From Solirubrobacterales bacterium (GTDB taxonomy: Bacteria > Actinomycetota > Thermoleophilia > Solirubrobacterales > Solirubrobacteraceae): a stretch of 64,000 nt of DNA. Numbering within the stretch: position 1 is the first letter of the stretch; each line of letters begins with the position of its first letter. Shown here one piece after another: positions 7,289 through 16,432 of this stretch. Where the stretch lies: positions 1 to 64,000 of the forward strand of contig DAHUYQ010000044.1 in NCBI GenBank assembly GCA_027315115.1, read 5' to 3'. The position numbers and the translations under genes were made by a program. The notes beneath the pieces are model-generated. The model saw only the letters and a list, made by a program, of their open reading frames with translations. It was not told the origin of the DNA and searched no databases.

Positions 7289-8206
7289 ATGAGATCTGTT
7301 CGTGATCATCGCCACAGCTCGCCTGTCCCCGACCGCCGTGGCGGGCCGGGCGATGGCCTTCTGCCGGTGCTCGGCCGTTTCTTCCCGGCGCCCGTGGCGG
7401 CGAAGGTGCCGGAGGTCATTCTCGTCTTCTGGGTCGTCAAGATCCTGACGACCGCGGGTGGCGAGGCGACTTCGGACTTCCTGAAGCGGTACGGCAACTT
7501 CAAGGGCGGCGGGATCGAGGTGCTCGTGATCGTCGTGGGGCTGCTGCTGCAGCTCGGCACGCGCCGCTACCGGGCCTTCGCGTACTGGTCGCTGGCATTC
7601 GCGATCGCGATCACCGGGACGGGCGTCTCGGACTTCCTGCACCTGGACGGCCACATCCCCTACGCCGGCACGAGCCTGCTGTGGGCGGTGATCCTGGCCG
7701 CGATCTTCTGGCTCTGGCATCGCAGCGAGGGGACGCTGTCGATCCACAGCATCACGACGCAGCGGCGCGAGGGCTACTACTGGGCGACGGTGTTCGCGAC
7801 CTTCGCGCTGGGGACGGCGCTCGGCGACCTGACCGCCTTCTCGCTCAAACTGGGCTACCTGGACTCCGGGATCATCTTCGGCGTCGTGATCCTGATCCCG
7901 GCTCTGGCCCGGTGGCAGCTCGGCCTGAACGGCATCGTCGCGTTCTGGATGTCCTACATCGTCACGCGGCCGCTCGGCGCCTCCTTCGCCGACTACATCA
8001 GCAAGCCTCGCAGCACCGGCGGGATCGACTTCGGCGACGGCGCCACCGCGATCGCGTTCGCCGCGGGCGTCTTCGTCCTGGTCTGCTATCTGGCCGTCAC
8101 CCGTGCAGACGTCCAAGAGCCATCCGGGTTGCGCTCCGAGTCGCGCTCGACTCCGCCGCTGGCCGATCTGATGCGCCCGGTCGAGCCCGAGCTCGAAGCG
8201 GACTGA
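7289..8206 (+). CDS. COG4705-like integral membrane protein
   Basis: About 305 residues from the ATG with GAAGGAG 10 bp upstream; the track start at 7085 is unsupported. There are eight or so hydrophobic segments. Conserved features include KVPEVILVFWVVKILTT, GEATSDFL, GTALGDLTAF and a YIVTRPLGASFADY motif, which I associate with COG4705. The repeated charged residues inside membrane segments (GEATSD, LGD, SFAD) suggest an ion or metal pathway. No substrate is established. Confidence 0.75.
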   Translation: MRSVRDHRHSSPVPDRRGGPGDGLLPVLGRFFPAPVAAKVPEVILVFWVVKILTTAGGEATSDFLKRYGNFKGGGIEVLVIVVGLLLQLGTRRYRAFAYWSLAFAIAITGTGVSDFLHLDGHIPYAGTSLLWAVILAAIFWLWHRSEGTLSIHSITTQRREGYYWATVFATFALGTALGDLTAFSLKLGYLDSGIIFGVVILIPALARWQLGLNGIVAFWMSYIVTRPLGASFADYISKPRSTGGIDFGDGATAIAFAAGVFVLVCYLAVTRADVQEPSGLRSESRSTPPLADLMRPVEPELEAD

Positions 8207-8310
8207 CCGGGCGCCTTCGGTCAAGTACCGACATTCAGCCCGCGCCGTCCCCCGATGTGGCGGATGTGCGGCAGAGCCTACGCTGGCATCCCGACCATTG
8301 GAGGCACGTG

Positions 8311-8661
8311 ATGATCAGCGACTACCCCGACTGCTACGAGCATGTCAACGAGATGATGAGCAGGTTCGGAGCCGAGTCTCCCGGCGTGATGGGCGGCTTC
8401 GCGCAGCTTCACAAGGCCGCCGTCGCCGACGGGGCGTTGAGCGGGAAGGTCAAGGAGCTGATCGCGCTGGCGATCGGGATCACGGTGCGCTGCGACGGCT
8501 GCATCGCCTTTCACGTGCACGACGCCTTGAAGGCGGGCGCGACGCGAGCGGAGATCGCCGAGACCGTGGGCGTGTCGGTGATGATGGGCGGCGGGCCGTC
8601 TGTCGTATACGGCTGCCAGGCGCTGGAGGCGCTGGAGGAGTTCGAGGCGCAGACCGCCTGA
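8311..8661 (+). CDS. AhpD-like carboxymuconolactone decarboxylase family protein
   Basis: A 116-residue all-helical protein with the redox motif CDGC followed by AFH (RCDGCIAFHVHDAL, about 61-74) and the preceding KELIALAIGI helix. These features define the AhpD/CMD family, which acts as a thiol peroxidase or adaptor reductase. ATG at 8311, with GTG just before it. The last 28 bp of the gene plus 5 bp beyond recur about 1.1 kb downstream at 9711-9743, bracketing an insert. Confidence 0.85.
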   Translation: MISDYPDCYEHVNEMMSRFGAESPGVMGGFAQLHKAAVADGALSGKVKELIALAIGITVRCDGCIAFHVHDALKAGATRAEIAETVGVSVMMGGGPSVVYGCQALEALEEFEAQTA

Positions 8662-8666
8662 GCGGG
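8634..8666 (+). repeat. 33-bp direct repeat, left copy (3' end of the AhpD-like gene)
   Basis: Matches 9711-9743 with a single mismatch. The left copy is the natural 3' end of the AhpD-like gene, including its stop codon. Elements that integrate at the 3' end of a gene restore the gene end and leave the second copy at the far side, so this pair marks the borders of a roughly 1.05-kb insert. Confidence 0.75.
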
Positions 8667-8706
8667 TCCGGGGAGATCTGCGCCGAGGGGGCGTGCCACC
8701 GTTTGG

Positions 8707-9354
8707 TTAGCCGCGAAGACTCTGAGGGGTCTCGTTGGGGTCGTACGGGCTCGCCGGCCAGCCATCGGCGGCCAACTCGTGTTCGCCACGCTCGTGCAGT
8801 GGCACGTCCTCTGGCTTGATCGCGGCTCTGCCCCAGTAAGCGGCGAGCTTGACCTTGAGTTGTCGCCGTGCCGCGGGCTGCAACTGTGCGACGCGCCGCG
8901 GTGGCTTGCGCAGAAGCTCCTCGGAGATCAGCGTTGGGCGGAACAAGCACGCCACATGCTCTGCACCCAGCGCGCCTGGAAGCGGCGGCAGATACATGTA
9001 CGGGGAGATTGTGTCGCGGTTGCGGAGCAGGCCGACACTCCGCTGCAGCGCGTCGGTGCTCGTGATCACGACCTCCAAGGGCACGACGGGGACGAGCACA
9101 CGGTAGGGGTGGGCGTGCGTCCGTGGGCGGTGCTGCTCTGCCATGTCACATGTAGGGGTGATGAGCAGGCCGTAGCCGAAGACGATCTCGCCTATGAAGT
9201 GCTTGCCTGGTTGGTTTTCATGCTCGTCCCTGTAGAGCACTGTCGGCTGCTCGCCGAATGGGATCGCCTCGAACAGGTCGCCGGCGAACAGCGTTCGCGT
9301 CCACGGACGCTGCCAGTACTCCGTATCGAGTGGTCGATGCTCACCGGGACCCAT
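8707..9354 (-). CDS. Unrecognised protein carried with a MerR-type regulator
   Basis: About 215 residues counting from MGPGEHRPLD; the longer track start adds a Cys/Arg-rich stretch unlike the rest. It is soluble, with an acidic front half, the motif GLLITPTCDM at about 63-72 followed by HPYRVLVPVVPL, and a basic helical region RRQLKVKLAAYWGR near 175. I recognise no family. It lies 52 bp downstream of a small DNA-binding protein on the same strand, inside the 33-bp direct repeats, so the two probably moved together. Confidence 0.6.
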   Translation of the reverse strand: MGPGEHRPLDTEYWQRPWTRTLFAGDLFEAIPFGEQPTVLYRDEHENQPGKHFIGEIVFGYGLLITPTCDMAEQHRPRTHAHPYRVLVPVVPLEVVITSTDALQRSVGLLRNRDTISPYMYLPPLPGALGAEHVACLFRPTLISEELLRKPPRRVAQLQPAARRQLKVKLAAYWGRAAIKPEDVPLHERGEHELAADGWPASPYDPNETPQSLRG

Positions 9355-9406
9355 AGACGCGCCGGCAAGCCTATTGGCCGTTTGGGATGGCAGGCTGGTC
9401 TCGCGG

Positions 9407-9637
9407 TCAGTCGACCGGGAGGGCGCGCACGGGTGCGATGTCGTCGTCTGTGCAAAGCGGAGGCAGGCTGCTGAACATTTGCGCGCGCAGACTCTCAACC
9501 TCTGCCGGCTGGAATCGTCGCACGCCACTCGGCAGCCGCACGGCATGCAACAGCCCGCGTTGCTCCCAACGCCGCACCGTGTTCTCGTGCACGCCGAGCG
9601 TGCGCGCGACCTGTCGGACCTGCATCAGCTGCTGCAT
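9407..9637 (-). CDS. Small MerR/excisionase-type DNA-binding protein
   Basis: A 76-residue protein with a MerR-like winged helix-turn-helix at about 6-45 (VRQVARTLGVHENTVRRWEQRGLLHAVRLPSGVRRF). There is no effector domain. Proteins of this size act as excisionases, phage-type regulators or antitoxins. It is the first gene of a two-gene unit with the unrecognised protein and lies inside the repeat-bounded insert. Confidence 0.8.
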   Translation of the reverse strand: MQQLMQVRQVARTLGVHENTVRRWEQRGLLHAVRLPSGVRRFQPAEVESLRAQMFSSLPPLCTDDDIAPVRALPVD

Positions 9638-9710
9638 CGACGCTCCTTCATACGGCCATCATAGCCAGATGGGGGACAATGTCGACCTGGTGGAGGTGGT
9701 GGAGAACGCG

Positions 9711-9743
9711 GGAGGAGCTCGAGGCGCAGACCGCCTGAGCGGG
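9711..9743 (+). repeat. 33-bp direct repeat, right copy
   Basis: Copy of 8634-8666 with one mismatch. Here it is not part of any gene and ends about 70 bp before the LCP gene. With the left copy it delimits a 1.04-kb segment (8667-9710) that contains only the regulator and the unrecognised gene. Confidence 0.75.
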
Positions 9744-9812
9744 CTGAGCCGCCGTGGGGCGCACCGCGCTGAACGGGCGCGCCGGCCGCTTGGCGCTCCA
9801 TAATCACAGTCG

Positions 9813-11666
9813 ATGCTGGCGAGATCGCCGAAACGCATCGCGGGGGGAGCCTCCCCGGGAGCGCCGATGGCGCAGCGGAGCCTGGCGGAGCCGCGCAGGC
9901 CCTTCGGGGGCGGCGTGCTGCGCATGCTGCTCGGCGCGCTCGCGGTGGCGCTGCTGGCGGGCGGCGCGACGGCCGCGATCGCGCTCAACGAGGTCAACAA
10001 CATCGTCGAAGCGATCGGGCACAGGCACGTCGCGGTGGGGCCGAAAGTCCTGGCGCCGACCTATGAAGGCGGGCCGGAGACGCTGCTGCTGGTCGGCAAC
10101 GACGAACGCCGTCGCACCACGACCGCGCCGGTGCTGCCGCACTCCAACGAGATGCTGCTCGTGCGGATCGACCCGAGCAGGCCGACCATCTCGATGCTCT
10201 CGATCCCGCGCGAGCTGCTGGTGCCGATCACCCGGCCCGACGGGGAAGTGGTCGAAACCCGCATCAACGCCGCCTACCAGTTCGGCTGGGAAGGGGGCGG
10301 CGGCACCGCGGGCGGCATCAAGCTGATGGTCGAAACGATCAAAAAAGTGCTCGACGGCATCCAGATCAACCACGTGTTCGTGATCAACTTCAAAAAATTC
10401 GAACACGCTGTCGAGGAACTTGGCTGCATCTACTTCCCTGTCGACAAGCGCTACTACCACAAGAACGAACCGGGCGGCGAACAGTACTTCCAGATCAACC
10501 TGAAGCCGGGCTACCAGAAGCTGTGCGGAAAAGAAGCGCTCGAATTCGTCGCCAACCGTCACGAAAGCACCTCGCTGGTGCGCGACGCGCGCGACCAGCG
10601 CTTCATGCTCGAAGTCAAGCGGCAGCTCGGCGAAAACCTCTTGGAAGAACGCGCCAAGTACGAGCACATCTTCTCCAAGAACGTCGAAACCGACCTGCAC
10701 GGCAAAGAACAGGTCTACAACCTGCTCAAGCTGCTGGTCCAGATCCAGGGCAGGCCCGTGCGTCAGGTTCACTTCGACGTCACGCTGCTGCCCACCTACG
10801 ACACCGCCAGCCCTGAGCAGATCCACGAAGCCGTCGCCAAGTTCCTCGGCGGCACCGCCGAAATCACCGGGGCCAAGCTCAACCAGGCGCTGAGCAACGC
10901 CAAGCAGGCGCACGCGCAGGCCAGGCGCACGCACAGAGCGCCGGCGCCGCAGCCATCGATGATCCCGACCAGCAGCGAAGCACTCGATCACGCTCGCTCG
11001 CTGGCGCCCGACCTGCCGTTCGCGCTGGAGTACCCGCGCATCCGCAACAGCTTCGCCGAAGCCGAACCGGACCAGGTGCGCCTGTACAACCTGCACGGCC
11101 CGCATGGAAATCCGCACCGCAGTTACGTGATCGTGATCGACCGGGGCCTGCTCGGCCAGTACTACGACGTGGAGGGCACGACCTGGCTTAACCCACCGCT
11201 TCTGAGCAAACCCAACAAGACCGTTCAGATCGGCTCGCGTGAATACTCGCTTTACTACGACGGCGAACACATAACCACGGTCGCCTGGCGCGAAGGCAAC
11301 GCCGCCTACTGGGTGCAGAACACCCTCGTGGACAGCGTCTCTCCAAGGGAGATGATCGAAATCGCCGAGGAAACCCAGCCGGTGGATCGCGCGGTCACGC
11401 GCGCGCCGATCAAGCGCGCCAAAGGAGCCGAAGCGGCGCTGCGGCTTCCCTCCGCCACAACGACCGCGGCCGCGAACGACAGGAAGATCGCCGAGCTGCT
11501 CGGCGGCCTGGCCCTGCTCGCGCTCGCCGTGCTCTCGGTGCTGGTGGCGCGCAAGCGACGGGAGATCAGGCTGCTGCGCGAGCAGATCCACGCGCAGGTC
11601 GATGCGCTGGAGGCGCACGCCAAGCGTCAGCGCGCGACGTTCCAGCGATCCGGCCCGGCAGGGTAA
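9813..11666 (+). CDS. LytR-CpsA-Psr (LCP) family cell-wall polymer ligase
   Basis: A 617-residue protein. A basic N-terminus and a membrane segment at about 30-55 precede an LCP domain at about 85-270, with LLLVGNDERR, SIPRE, RINAAYQFG, a KKFEHAVEELG stretch, GKEALEFVANRH and an Arg-containing DARDQRF. LCP enzymes transfer polyprenyl-phosphate-linked glycopolymers to peptidoglycan. The following 230 residues are unassigned. A second hydrophobic segment at about 558-577 is followed by a charged cytoplasmic coiled tail (REIRLLREQIHAQVDAL), which is unusual for the family. GAA codons are more common than in the neighbours. Confidence 0.85.
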   Translation: MLARSPKRIAGGASPGAPMAQRSLAEPRRPFGGGVLRMLLGALAVALLAGGATAAIALNEVNNIVEAIGHRHVAVGPKVLAPTYEGGPETLLLVGNDERRRTTTAPVLPHSNEMLLVRIDPSRPTISMLSIPRELLVPITRPDGEVVETRINAAYQFGWEGGGGTAGGIKLMVETIKKVLDGIQINHVFVINFKKFEHAVEELGCIYFPVDKRYYHKNEPGGEQYFQINLKPGYQKLCGKEALEFVANRHESTSLVRDARDQRFMLEVKRQLGENLLEERAKYEHIFSKNVETDLHGKEQVYNLLKLLVQIQGRPVRQVHFDVTLLPTYDTASPEQIHEAVAKFLGGTAEITGAKLNQALSNAKQAHAQARRTHRAPAPQPSMIPTSSEALDHARSLAPDLPFALEYPRIRNSFAEAEPDQVRLYNLHGPHGNPHRSYVIVIDRGLLGQYYDVEGTTWLNPPLLSKPNKTVQIGSREYSLYYDGEHITTVAWREGNAAYWVQNTLVDSVSPREMIEIAEETQPVDRAVTRAPIKRAKGAEAALRLPSATTTAAANDRKIAELLGGLALLALAVLSVLVARKRREIRLLREQIHAQVDALEAHAKRQRATFQRSGPAG

Positions 11667-11733
11667 TTACCCATCGGCGATGCGGGACTGGGCGGATTGG
11701 CGTCGCAGCTTTGTGTCATAGGCTGAGCGCACA

Positions 11734-13641
11734 GTGACCCCCGGCTCTCAGAGCGGCCGCAGCGGCAGATGGAGCCTCGCCGCCTGCCGGCGGGCTCTGG
11801 TCGAGCACCGCGCGGGGATCCTCGCCTCGATCGCCCTCGGAGCGCTGGTGGCCGGAGCGGCCGCCCACCTTGCGGGCGCCGGGAGCCTCGGCGATCAGGT
11901 CTGGCGTGCGGCCGTGGCTCTGCTTGCGCTGGAGCTGTTGCTGGAAGTGGGACGCACGATCGTGGTGGAACGCCACATGGGCGTCGACACGATCGCGCTG
12001 GTGGCGATGCTCGGCGCGCTGGCGCTCGACGAACTGCTCGCGGGCCTGATCGTCGGGATCATGTTCACGGGCGGCTCCCTGCTGGAGGACATCGCCTCCA
12101 CCCGCGCTCGGCGCGAGCTGACCGCCCTGGTCAAGCGCGCCCCCAGCGTGGCGCAGCGCAAGCGCGACGGGCGCCTTGAGGAGATCCCGGTGCAAGAGGT
12201 GAACGTCGGGGACGTCCTGGTGGTTCGCGCCGGCGAGGTGGTCCCGGTCGACGGCACGCTGGCGGCCGGCGAGGCTGTGATCGACACCAGCACGCTGACG
12301 GGTGAGCCGCTGCCTGTCAGTCTCAGCGCCGGCATGTCCGTGCTGAGCGGCACCGCCAACGCGGGCGACCCGTTCGAGATGCGCGCCGATCGGCCCGCGG
12401 CCGAGAGCGCCTACTCGGCGCTCGTGCGCTTGGTCGAGCAGGCGCAGACGCAGCGCGCGCCCTTCGTGCGGATGGCCGACCGCTACGCCGGCTTCTTCCT
12501 GCCGGCGACCCTCGTGGTCGCCGGCGCCGCGTGGGCGGCCAGCGGGGATGCGGTGCGGGCGCTGGCGGTGGTCGTGGTGGCCACGCCCTGTCCCCTGATC
12601 CTGGCGGCCCCGATCGCGCTGGTCTCAGGTCTCTCGCGCGCCGCGCGCAGCGGCGTGATCGTCAAGAACACCGCCGCGATCGAGACGCTCGGCGAGGCGC
12701 ACACGGTGCTGTTCGACAAGACCGGCACCCTCACCGTCGGGGTGCCGGAGGTGCGCGAGATCGTCTCGCGCAACGCCATGCAGGCAAGCGAGGTGCTGCG
12801 CATGGCCGCCTCCGTCGACCAGATGTCAGCGCACGTGCTCGGAGACGCGCTGCTGGCCGCCGCCGGCGAGGCCGGCATCGACCTGGGCACGCCCACCGCC
12901 GTGCGCGAGGAGCCGGGTCAGGGCATCGAAGGCGAGCTCGACGGGCATCGCGTCGCCGTCGGCAGCCGCGCGTTCATGCGCGCCGCGGGCATCCCGCAGA
13001 CCGAGATCGCCTCCGCGTCTGTGCTCGGCGGGCACGGGTCGGGCGAGGCGCGCGTGCTGGTCGGCATCGACGGGCATCTCGGAGGCGTGATCGTGATGGC
13101 CGACGAGCTGCGCCCCGACGCCGAGCGCATGATCGAGCGTCTCCGCGGCGAGGGAGTGCGTCACGTGGCTATGGTCTCAGGCGACCATCGCTCGGTCGCC
13201 GCGCGCGTCGGCGCTCAGATAGGCGTCGACCGCGTCTACGCCGAACAGTCCCCGCAGGAGAAGCTGGAGGTCGTGCGCAGTCTCCGCGCGGACCCGCGCC
13301 TGCACCCCGTGGTGATGGTCGGAGACGGGATCAACGACGCGCCGGCGCTCGCGCTAGCCGACATCGGCATCGCGATGGGCGCCGCCGGCGCGACCGTCTC
13401 CTCGCAGACCGCCGACGCGGTCATCACCGTGGACAGGGTGGACCGCGTGGCCGATGCTCTGCACGTTGGCCGCCGAGCCCTGCACATCGCCCGCCAGAGC
13501 GTGCTGGTCGGCATGGGGCTGAGCCTCGCCGCCATGGGCGTGGCCGCGTTCGGATACCTGCCGCCGGTGGCAGGCGCGCTGTTGCAGGAGGCGATCGACC
13601 TTGCCGTGATCGTCAACGCGCTGCGCGCGCTCTATGGATGA
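11734..13641 (+). CDS. Heavy-metal P1B-type ATPase of the TPC class, no metal-binding domain
   Basis: A 635-residue protein with a GTG start. Phosphatase motif TGEPLPV, transmembrane motif ATPCPLIL at about 284, phosphorylation site DKTGTLT at about 328 and hinge GDGINDAPALA are all present. The membrane motif is TPC rather than CPC or SPC, and there is no N-terminal heavy-metal-associated CXXC domain or His tail. It should export a metal ion from the cytosol using ATP, but TPC-type substrates are poorly defined. There is no metalloregulator next to it. Confidence 0.85.
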   Translation: MTPGSQSGRSGRWSLAACRRALVEHRAGILASIALGALVAGAAAHLAGAGSLGDQVWRAAVALLALELLLEVGRTIVVERHMGVDTIALVAMLGALALDELLAGLIVGIMFTGGSLLEDIASTRARRELTALVKRAPSVAQRKRDGRLEEIPVQEVNVGDVLVVRAGEVVPVDGTLAAGEAVIDTSTLTGEPLPVSLSAGMSVLSGTANAGDPFEMRADRPAAESAYSALVRLVEQAQTQRAPFVRMADRYAGFFLPATLVVAGAAWAASGDAVRALAVVVVATPCPLILAAPIALVSGLSRAARSGVIVKNTAAIETLGEAHTVLFDKTGTLTVGVPEVREIVSRNAMQASEVLRMAASVDQMSAHVLGDALLAAAGEAGIDLGTPTAVREEPGQGIEGELDGHRVAVGSRAFMRAAGIPQTEIASASVLGGHGSGEARVLVGIDGHLGGVIVMADELRPDAERMIERLRGEGVRHVAMVSGDHRSVAARVGAQIGVDRVYAEQSPQEKLEVVRSLRADPRLHPVVMVGDGINDAPALALADIGIAMGAAGATVSSQTADAVITVDRVDRVADALHVGRRALHIARQSVLVGMGLSLAAMGVAAFGYLPPVAGALLQEAIDLAVIVNALRALYG

Positions 13642-13759
13642 GGAGGCAGGCGGACGGGTGCGCGGACGGGGCAGGCGCGGATGGGCGCGCGGACGCGGCA
13701 TGCGGACGGACGCGCGCTGCGCACGCGCCTCCGTCCGCCGCGTCGCGCCGAGGACCGTC

Positions 13760-14035
13760 TCAATGCGCGCTCGCGTCGCCACTGTGGCTCGCGTCGACGC
13801 TGTTGCGATCGGTGCTCGACCCGGAGTCGCGCTTGTCGGAGCCGCTCTTGTCGCGGCTGCGGTCCTGCTTGGCGCCGTCACGCGAGGCGTCGCGGTGCAC
13901 CTGCGCGGAGTGCGCGGCCTTCGGCGCCGGCTGGCTTGTGCTCGCGGCGAACGACGTCGCGACCGGCAGGGCCGCGACCGAGAGCGCGCCTGCAGTGGCG
14001 AGGAGGGCGATACGTCGTGATCTCATCATCATCAT
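13760..14035 (-). CDS. Small secreted charged protein
   Basis: A 91-residue protein opening with four ATG codons and a clear signal peptide (RRIALLATAGALSVAALPVATSFAAS). The mature part of about 60 residues is made almost only of Ser, Asp, Lys, Arg, His and Ala and is likely disordered (DRSRDKSGSDKRDSG). A GAAAGGGA ribosome-binding site precedes the start. It is divergent from the flavin-reductase operon. The charge pattern could suit a cell-wall or extracellular cation-binding role, but nothing proves it. Confidence 0.65.
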   Translation of the reverse strand: MMMMRSRRIALLATAGALSVAALPVATSFAASTSQPAPKAAHSAQVHRDASRDGAKQDRSRDKSGSDKRDSGSSTDRNSVDASHSGDASAH

Positions 14036-14228
14036 GCTTCCCTTTCGTTTGGGTGTCGATGCGCAGTTCGCATCGGTTCACGCAAACCAGCCTGGAGGAG
14101 AAGTGCAAGAGGCAGCTCAGAGGCCGCTCATAGACCTCTGATAGTCGCCGTGTGCCATTCGTGAGCGCCTTCTCAGATGCTCCGAAGCTGGCGCTTATGC
14201 AGAGATGGTTTGCTGGTCGCGAGCCGAT

Positions 14229-15647
14229 ATGCCGCTGTCCAGAGAGGTCGAGGTCACAGATGGAGCCCTGGTCGTCAGAGGTGACGGCGCGCGGGCTCTT
14301 CGCGGGGAGGCGCGGCGCGAGAAGCCGCTGGCAGCCATCGCAATAGCCCTCTTCGTCGCCGCCAACGGCGCCGTGATCGTGTGGCTGTGGCTGAAAGGGG
14401 GCGGAATCTCTGGCGTTCACGGCCGCGCCGAAGCCTTCACCAGCCTCGGCAGGATCACCGGCCTGGTGGCCGTCTACCTCGCGTTGCTGCAGATTCTGAT
14501 GCTGGCGCGGCTTCCGCCGCTCGAGCGGCTGGTCGGCTTCGACAAGCTCACAGTCTGGCACCGTTTCAACGGCAAGCTGTGCGTGTCGCTCGTGATCGCA
14601 CACGTCTTCCTGATCACGGCGGGTTACTCGCTCGCCGACAGGATCAGCTTCGGAGGCGAGTTCTCGCGGCTGCTGAACGTCTATCCGGAAATGGTGACCG
14701 CGACGATCGGCACGGTCCTGATGGTGATGGTCGTCGCGACCTCGATCGTGATCGTGCGCCGGCGGCTGCGATACGAGGCTTGGTATTTCGTGCACTTCAC
14801 CGTCTATGCGGGCATCGCGCTGGCGTATCTGCACCAGATACCGACCGGCAACGAATTCGCGGCGCATCCCGTGCAGGCCGACTACTGGATCGCGCTGTAC
14901 GTCGCGACGCTCGCCGTGCTGATCGCCTTCCGAGTGGTGCGGCCCGCGATCAGAGCGCGCCGGCACATGCTGCGCGTCAGCGCTGTCACAGTGGAGGCGC
15001 GAGGCGTGACGAGCATCGAGGTGAGCGGACGCGAGCTGGGGAGGCTCGGCGTGCGCGCGGGACAGTTCATGCTCTGGCGGTTCCTGACGCCGGGTCGCTG
15101 GTGGCAGTCGCACCCCTTTTCACTCTCCGCCCTCCCCGACGGCCAGACCTTGAGACTGACTGTGAAGGACGTCGGCGACTTCTCCGGCGCCTTGAAGAGC
15201 CTTCCCGTAGGGACGAAGGTGCTCGTGGAAGGGCCGTTCGGCGCCTTCACGAGCGATGCCATGATCGGCGAGCAGGTCGCGTTGATCGCGGGAGGGATCG
15301 GCATAACGCCGCTGCGAGCCCTGTTCGAGGAGCTCTCCGCATCGCATGACGTGGCGCTCGTCTACAGGGCGATCTCCAAGAAGGAGGTCGTCTTGGAGCA
15401 CGAGCTTCGGGAGATAGCCGAGCGTCCCGGCGCGGAGCTTCACCTGCTCCTGGGAGACCATCGCAAGGCGGGCGGCGCGCAGCTTCTGGAAGCCAAGACG
15501 CTCGGCAAGCTGATCCCGAACATCGCGCAGCGCGACGTGTACGTGTGCGGGCCGGTCGGGATGATGGACGCGACCCTGGGCGCGCTGAGGCGGCTCGGCG
15601 TGCCTGAGGACCAGATCCACGTCGAGCGATTCGCGCTTGCCGCATGA
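14229..15647 (+). CDS. Ferric-reductase-like transmembrane flavocytochrome with FNR domain
   Basis: About 472 residues from MPLSREVEV. A membrane half of about six helices carries paired histidines (WHRFNGKLCVSLVIAHVF and YFVHFTVYAGIALAYLHQ), suitable for heme. It is followed by a ferredoxin-NADP-reductase half with the FAD motif HPFSLSALPD, NAD(P) motif IAGGIGITPLRALFEEL and terminal CGPVGMM. It should pass electrons from NAD(P)H across the membrane. It is the first gene of an operon with ApbE and an FMN-binding protein (ATGA overlaps), so the likely electron acceptor is the flavinylated partner. Confidence 0.85.
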   Translation: MPLSREVEVTDGALVVRGDGARALRGEARREKPLAAIAIALFVAANGAVIVWLWLKGGGISGVHGRAEAFTSLGRITGLVAVYLALLQILMLARLPPLERLVGFDKLTVWHRFNGKLCVSLVIAHVFLITAGYSLADRISFGGEFSRLLNVYPEMVTATIGTVLMVMVVATSIVIVRRRLRYEAWYFVHFTVYAGIALAYLHQIPTGNEFAAHPVQADYWIALYVATLAVLIAFRVVRPAIRARRHMLRVSAVTVEARGVTSIEVSGRELGRLGVRAGQFMLWRFLTPGRWWQSHPFSLSALPDGQTLRLTVKDVGDFSGALKSLPVGTKVLVEGPFGAFTSDAMIGEQVALIAGGIGITPLRALFEELSASHDVALVYRAISKKEVVLEHELREIAERPGAELHLLLGDHRKAGGAQLLEAKTLGKLIPNIAQRDVYVCGPVGMMDATLGALRRLGVPEDQIHVERFALAA

Positions 15648-16432
15648 GCGCCGCCGTGCCCATGACGAGGTCCATCGAAGAGGTGATGGGCATCCCGGTG
15701 ATCGTCGAGGCCGGCGGCGAGGGGTTCGACGCGGGGTCGGTCGGCCGCGTGTTCGAGTGGCTGCGGTTCGTCGACCGCACCTTCTCCACATACAAGGCCG
15801 ACAGCGAGATCAGCAGGATCAACCGTGGAGAGCTGCCGCTGGAGCAGGCGCACATGAGCGTGCGCGCGGTGCTGCGCCGCTGCGAGCGGCTGCGAGAGCT
15901 CACCGGCGGGTACTTCGACGCCGCGTGCAGACCTCCGGCGCCCGACCTCGACCCGTCGGGATTCGTGAAGGGCTGGGCGCTGCAGCAGGCCACGCGCATC
16001 CTGCGCCGCGCCGGCGCGCAGCGGTACAGCCTCAACGCCGGCGGCGACGTCTGCCTCGCGGGCGCACCGCCCGGTCAAGACGCCTGGCAGGTCGGGGTGC
16101 AGCATCCGCGTGAGCGGCAGGCGGTCGCCGCCGTGCTCGCGCTCCGCGACGGCGCGATCGCCACCTCGGGGGCATACGAGCGCGGCGCCCACATCGTCGA
16201 TCCCCACACCGGACGGCCCCCGGAGGGGGTGCTCTCGGTCACGATCGTCGGCAGCGACCTCGCGCTGGCCGACGCCTACGCGACCGCGGCGTATGCGATG
16301 GGCAGAGCGGGAGCGCGGTGGGCGGCAAGGCTGCCCGGACACGGAGCGATCGTGATCCTCGACGACGACACGATCTCCTACTCCGCGGGGGTCGAGAGAT
16401 TCCTCGCCTGTGGACCAAAGGAGGCGGCATGA
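15644..16432 (+). CDS. apbE: FAD:protein FMN transferase (ApbE family)
   Basis: A 262-residue protein with the family landmarks FSTYKADSEISRINRG, GFVKGWALQQ, YSLNAGGDVCLAG, a SGAYERG segment and a HIVDPHTGRPPEGVLSVTIVG stretch. ApbE attaches FMN from FAD to a threonine in FMN-binding domains. It is somewhat shorter than the usual ApbE of about 330 residues and has no lipoprotein signal, so the site of action is uncertain. It overlaps both neighbours by ATGA; the next gene encodes a protein with the target motif. Confidence 0.9.
   Translation: MSAAVPMTRSIEEVMGIPVIVEAGGEGFDAGSVGRVFEWLRFVDRTFSTYKADSEISRINRGELPLEQAHMSVRAVLRRCERLRELTGGYFDAACRPPAPDLDPSGFVKGWALQQATRILRRAGAQRYSLNAGGDVCLAGAPPGQDAWQVGVQHPRERQAVAAVLALRDGAIATSGAYERGAHIVDPHTGRPPEGVLSVTIVGSDLALADAYATAAYAMGRAGARWAARLPGHGAIVILDDDTISYSAGVERFLACGPKEAA

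Noticed and set aside
9804-11618. 604-residue minus-strand ORF
   Set aside because: Antisense shadow of the LCP gene; composition is driven by complementary codons and no domain is visible.
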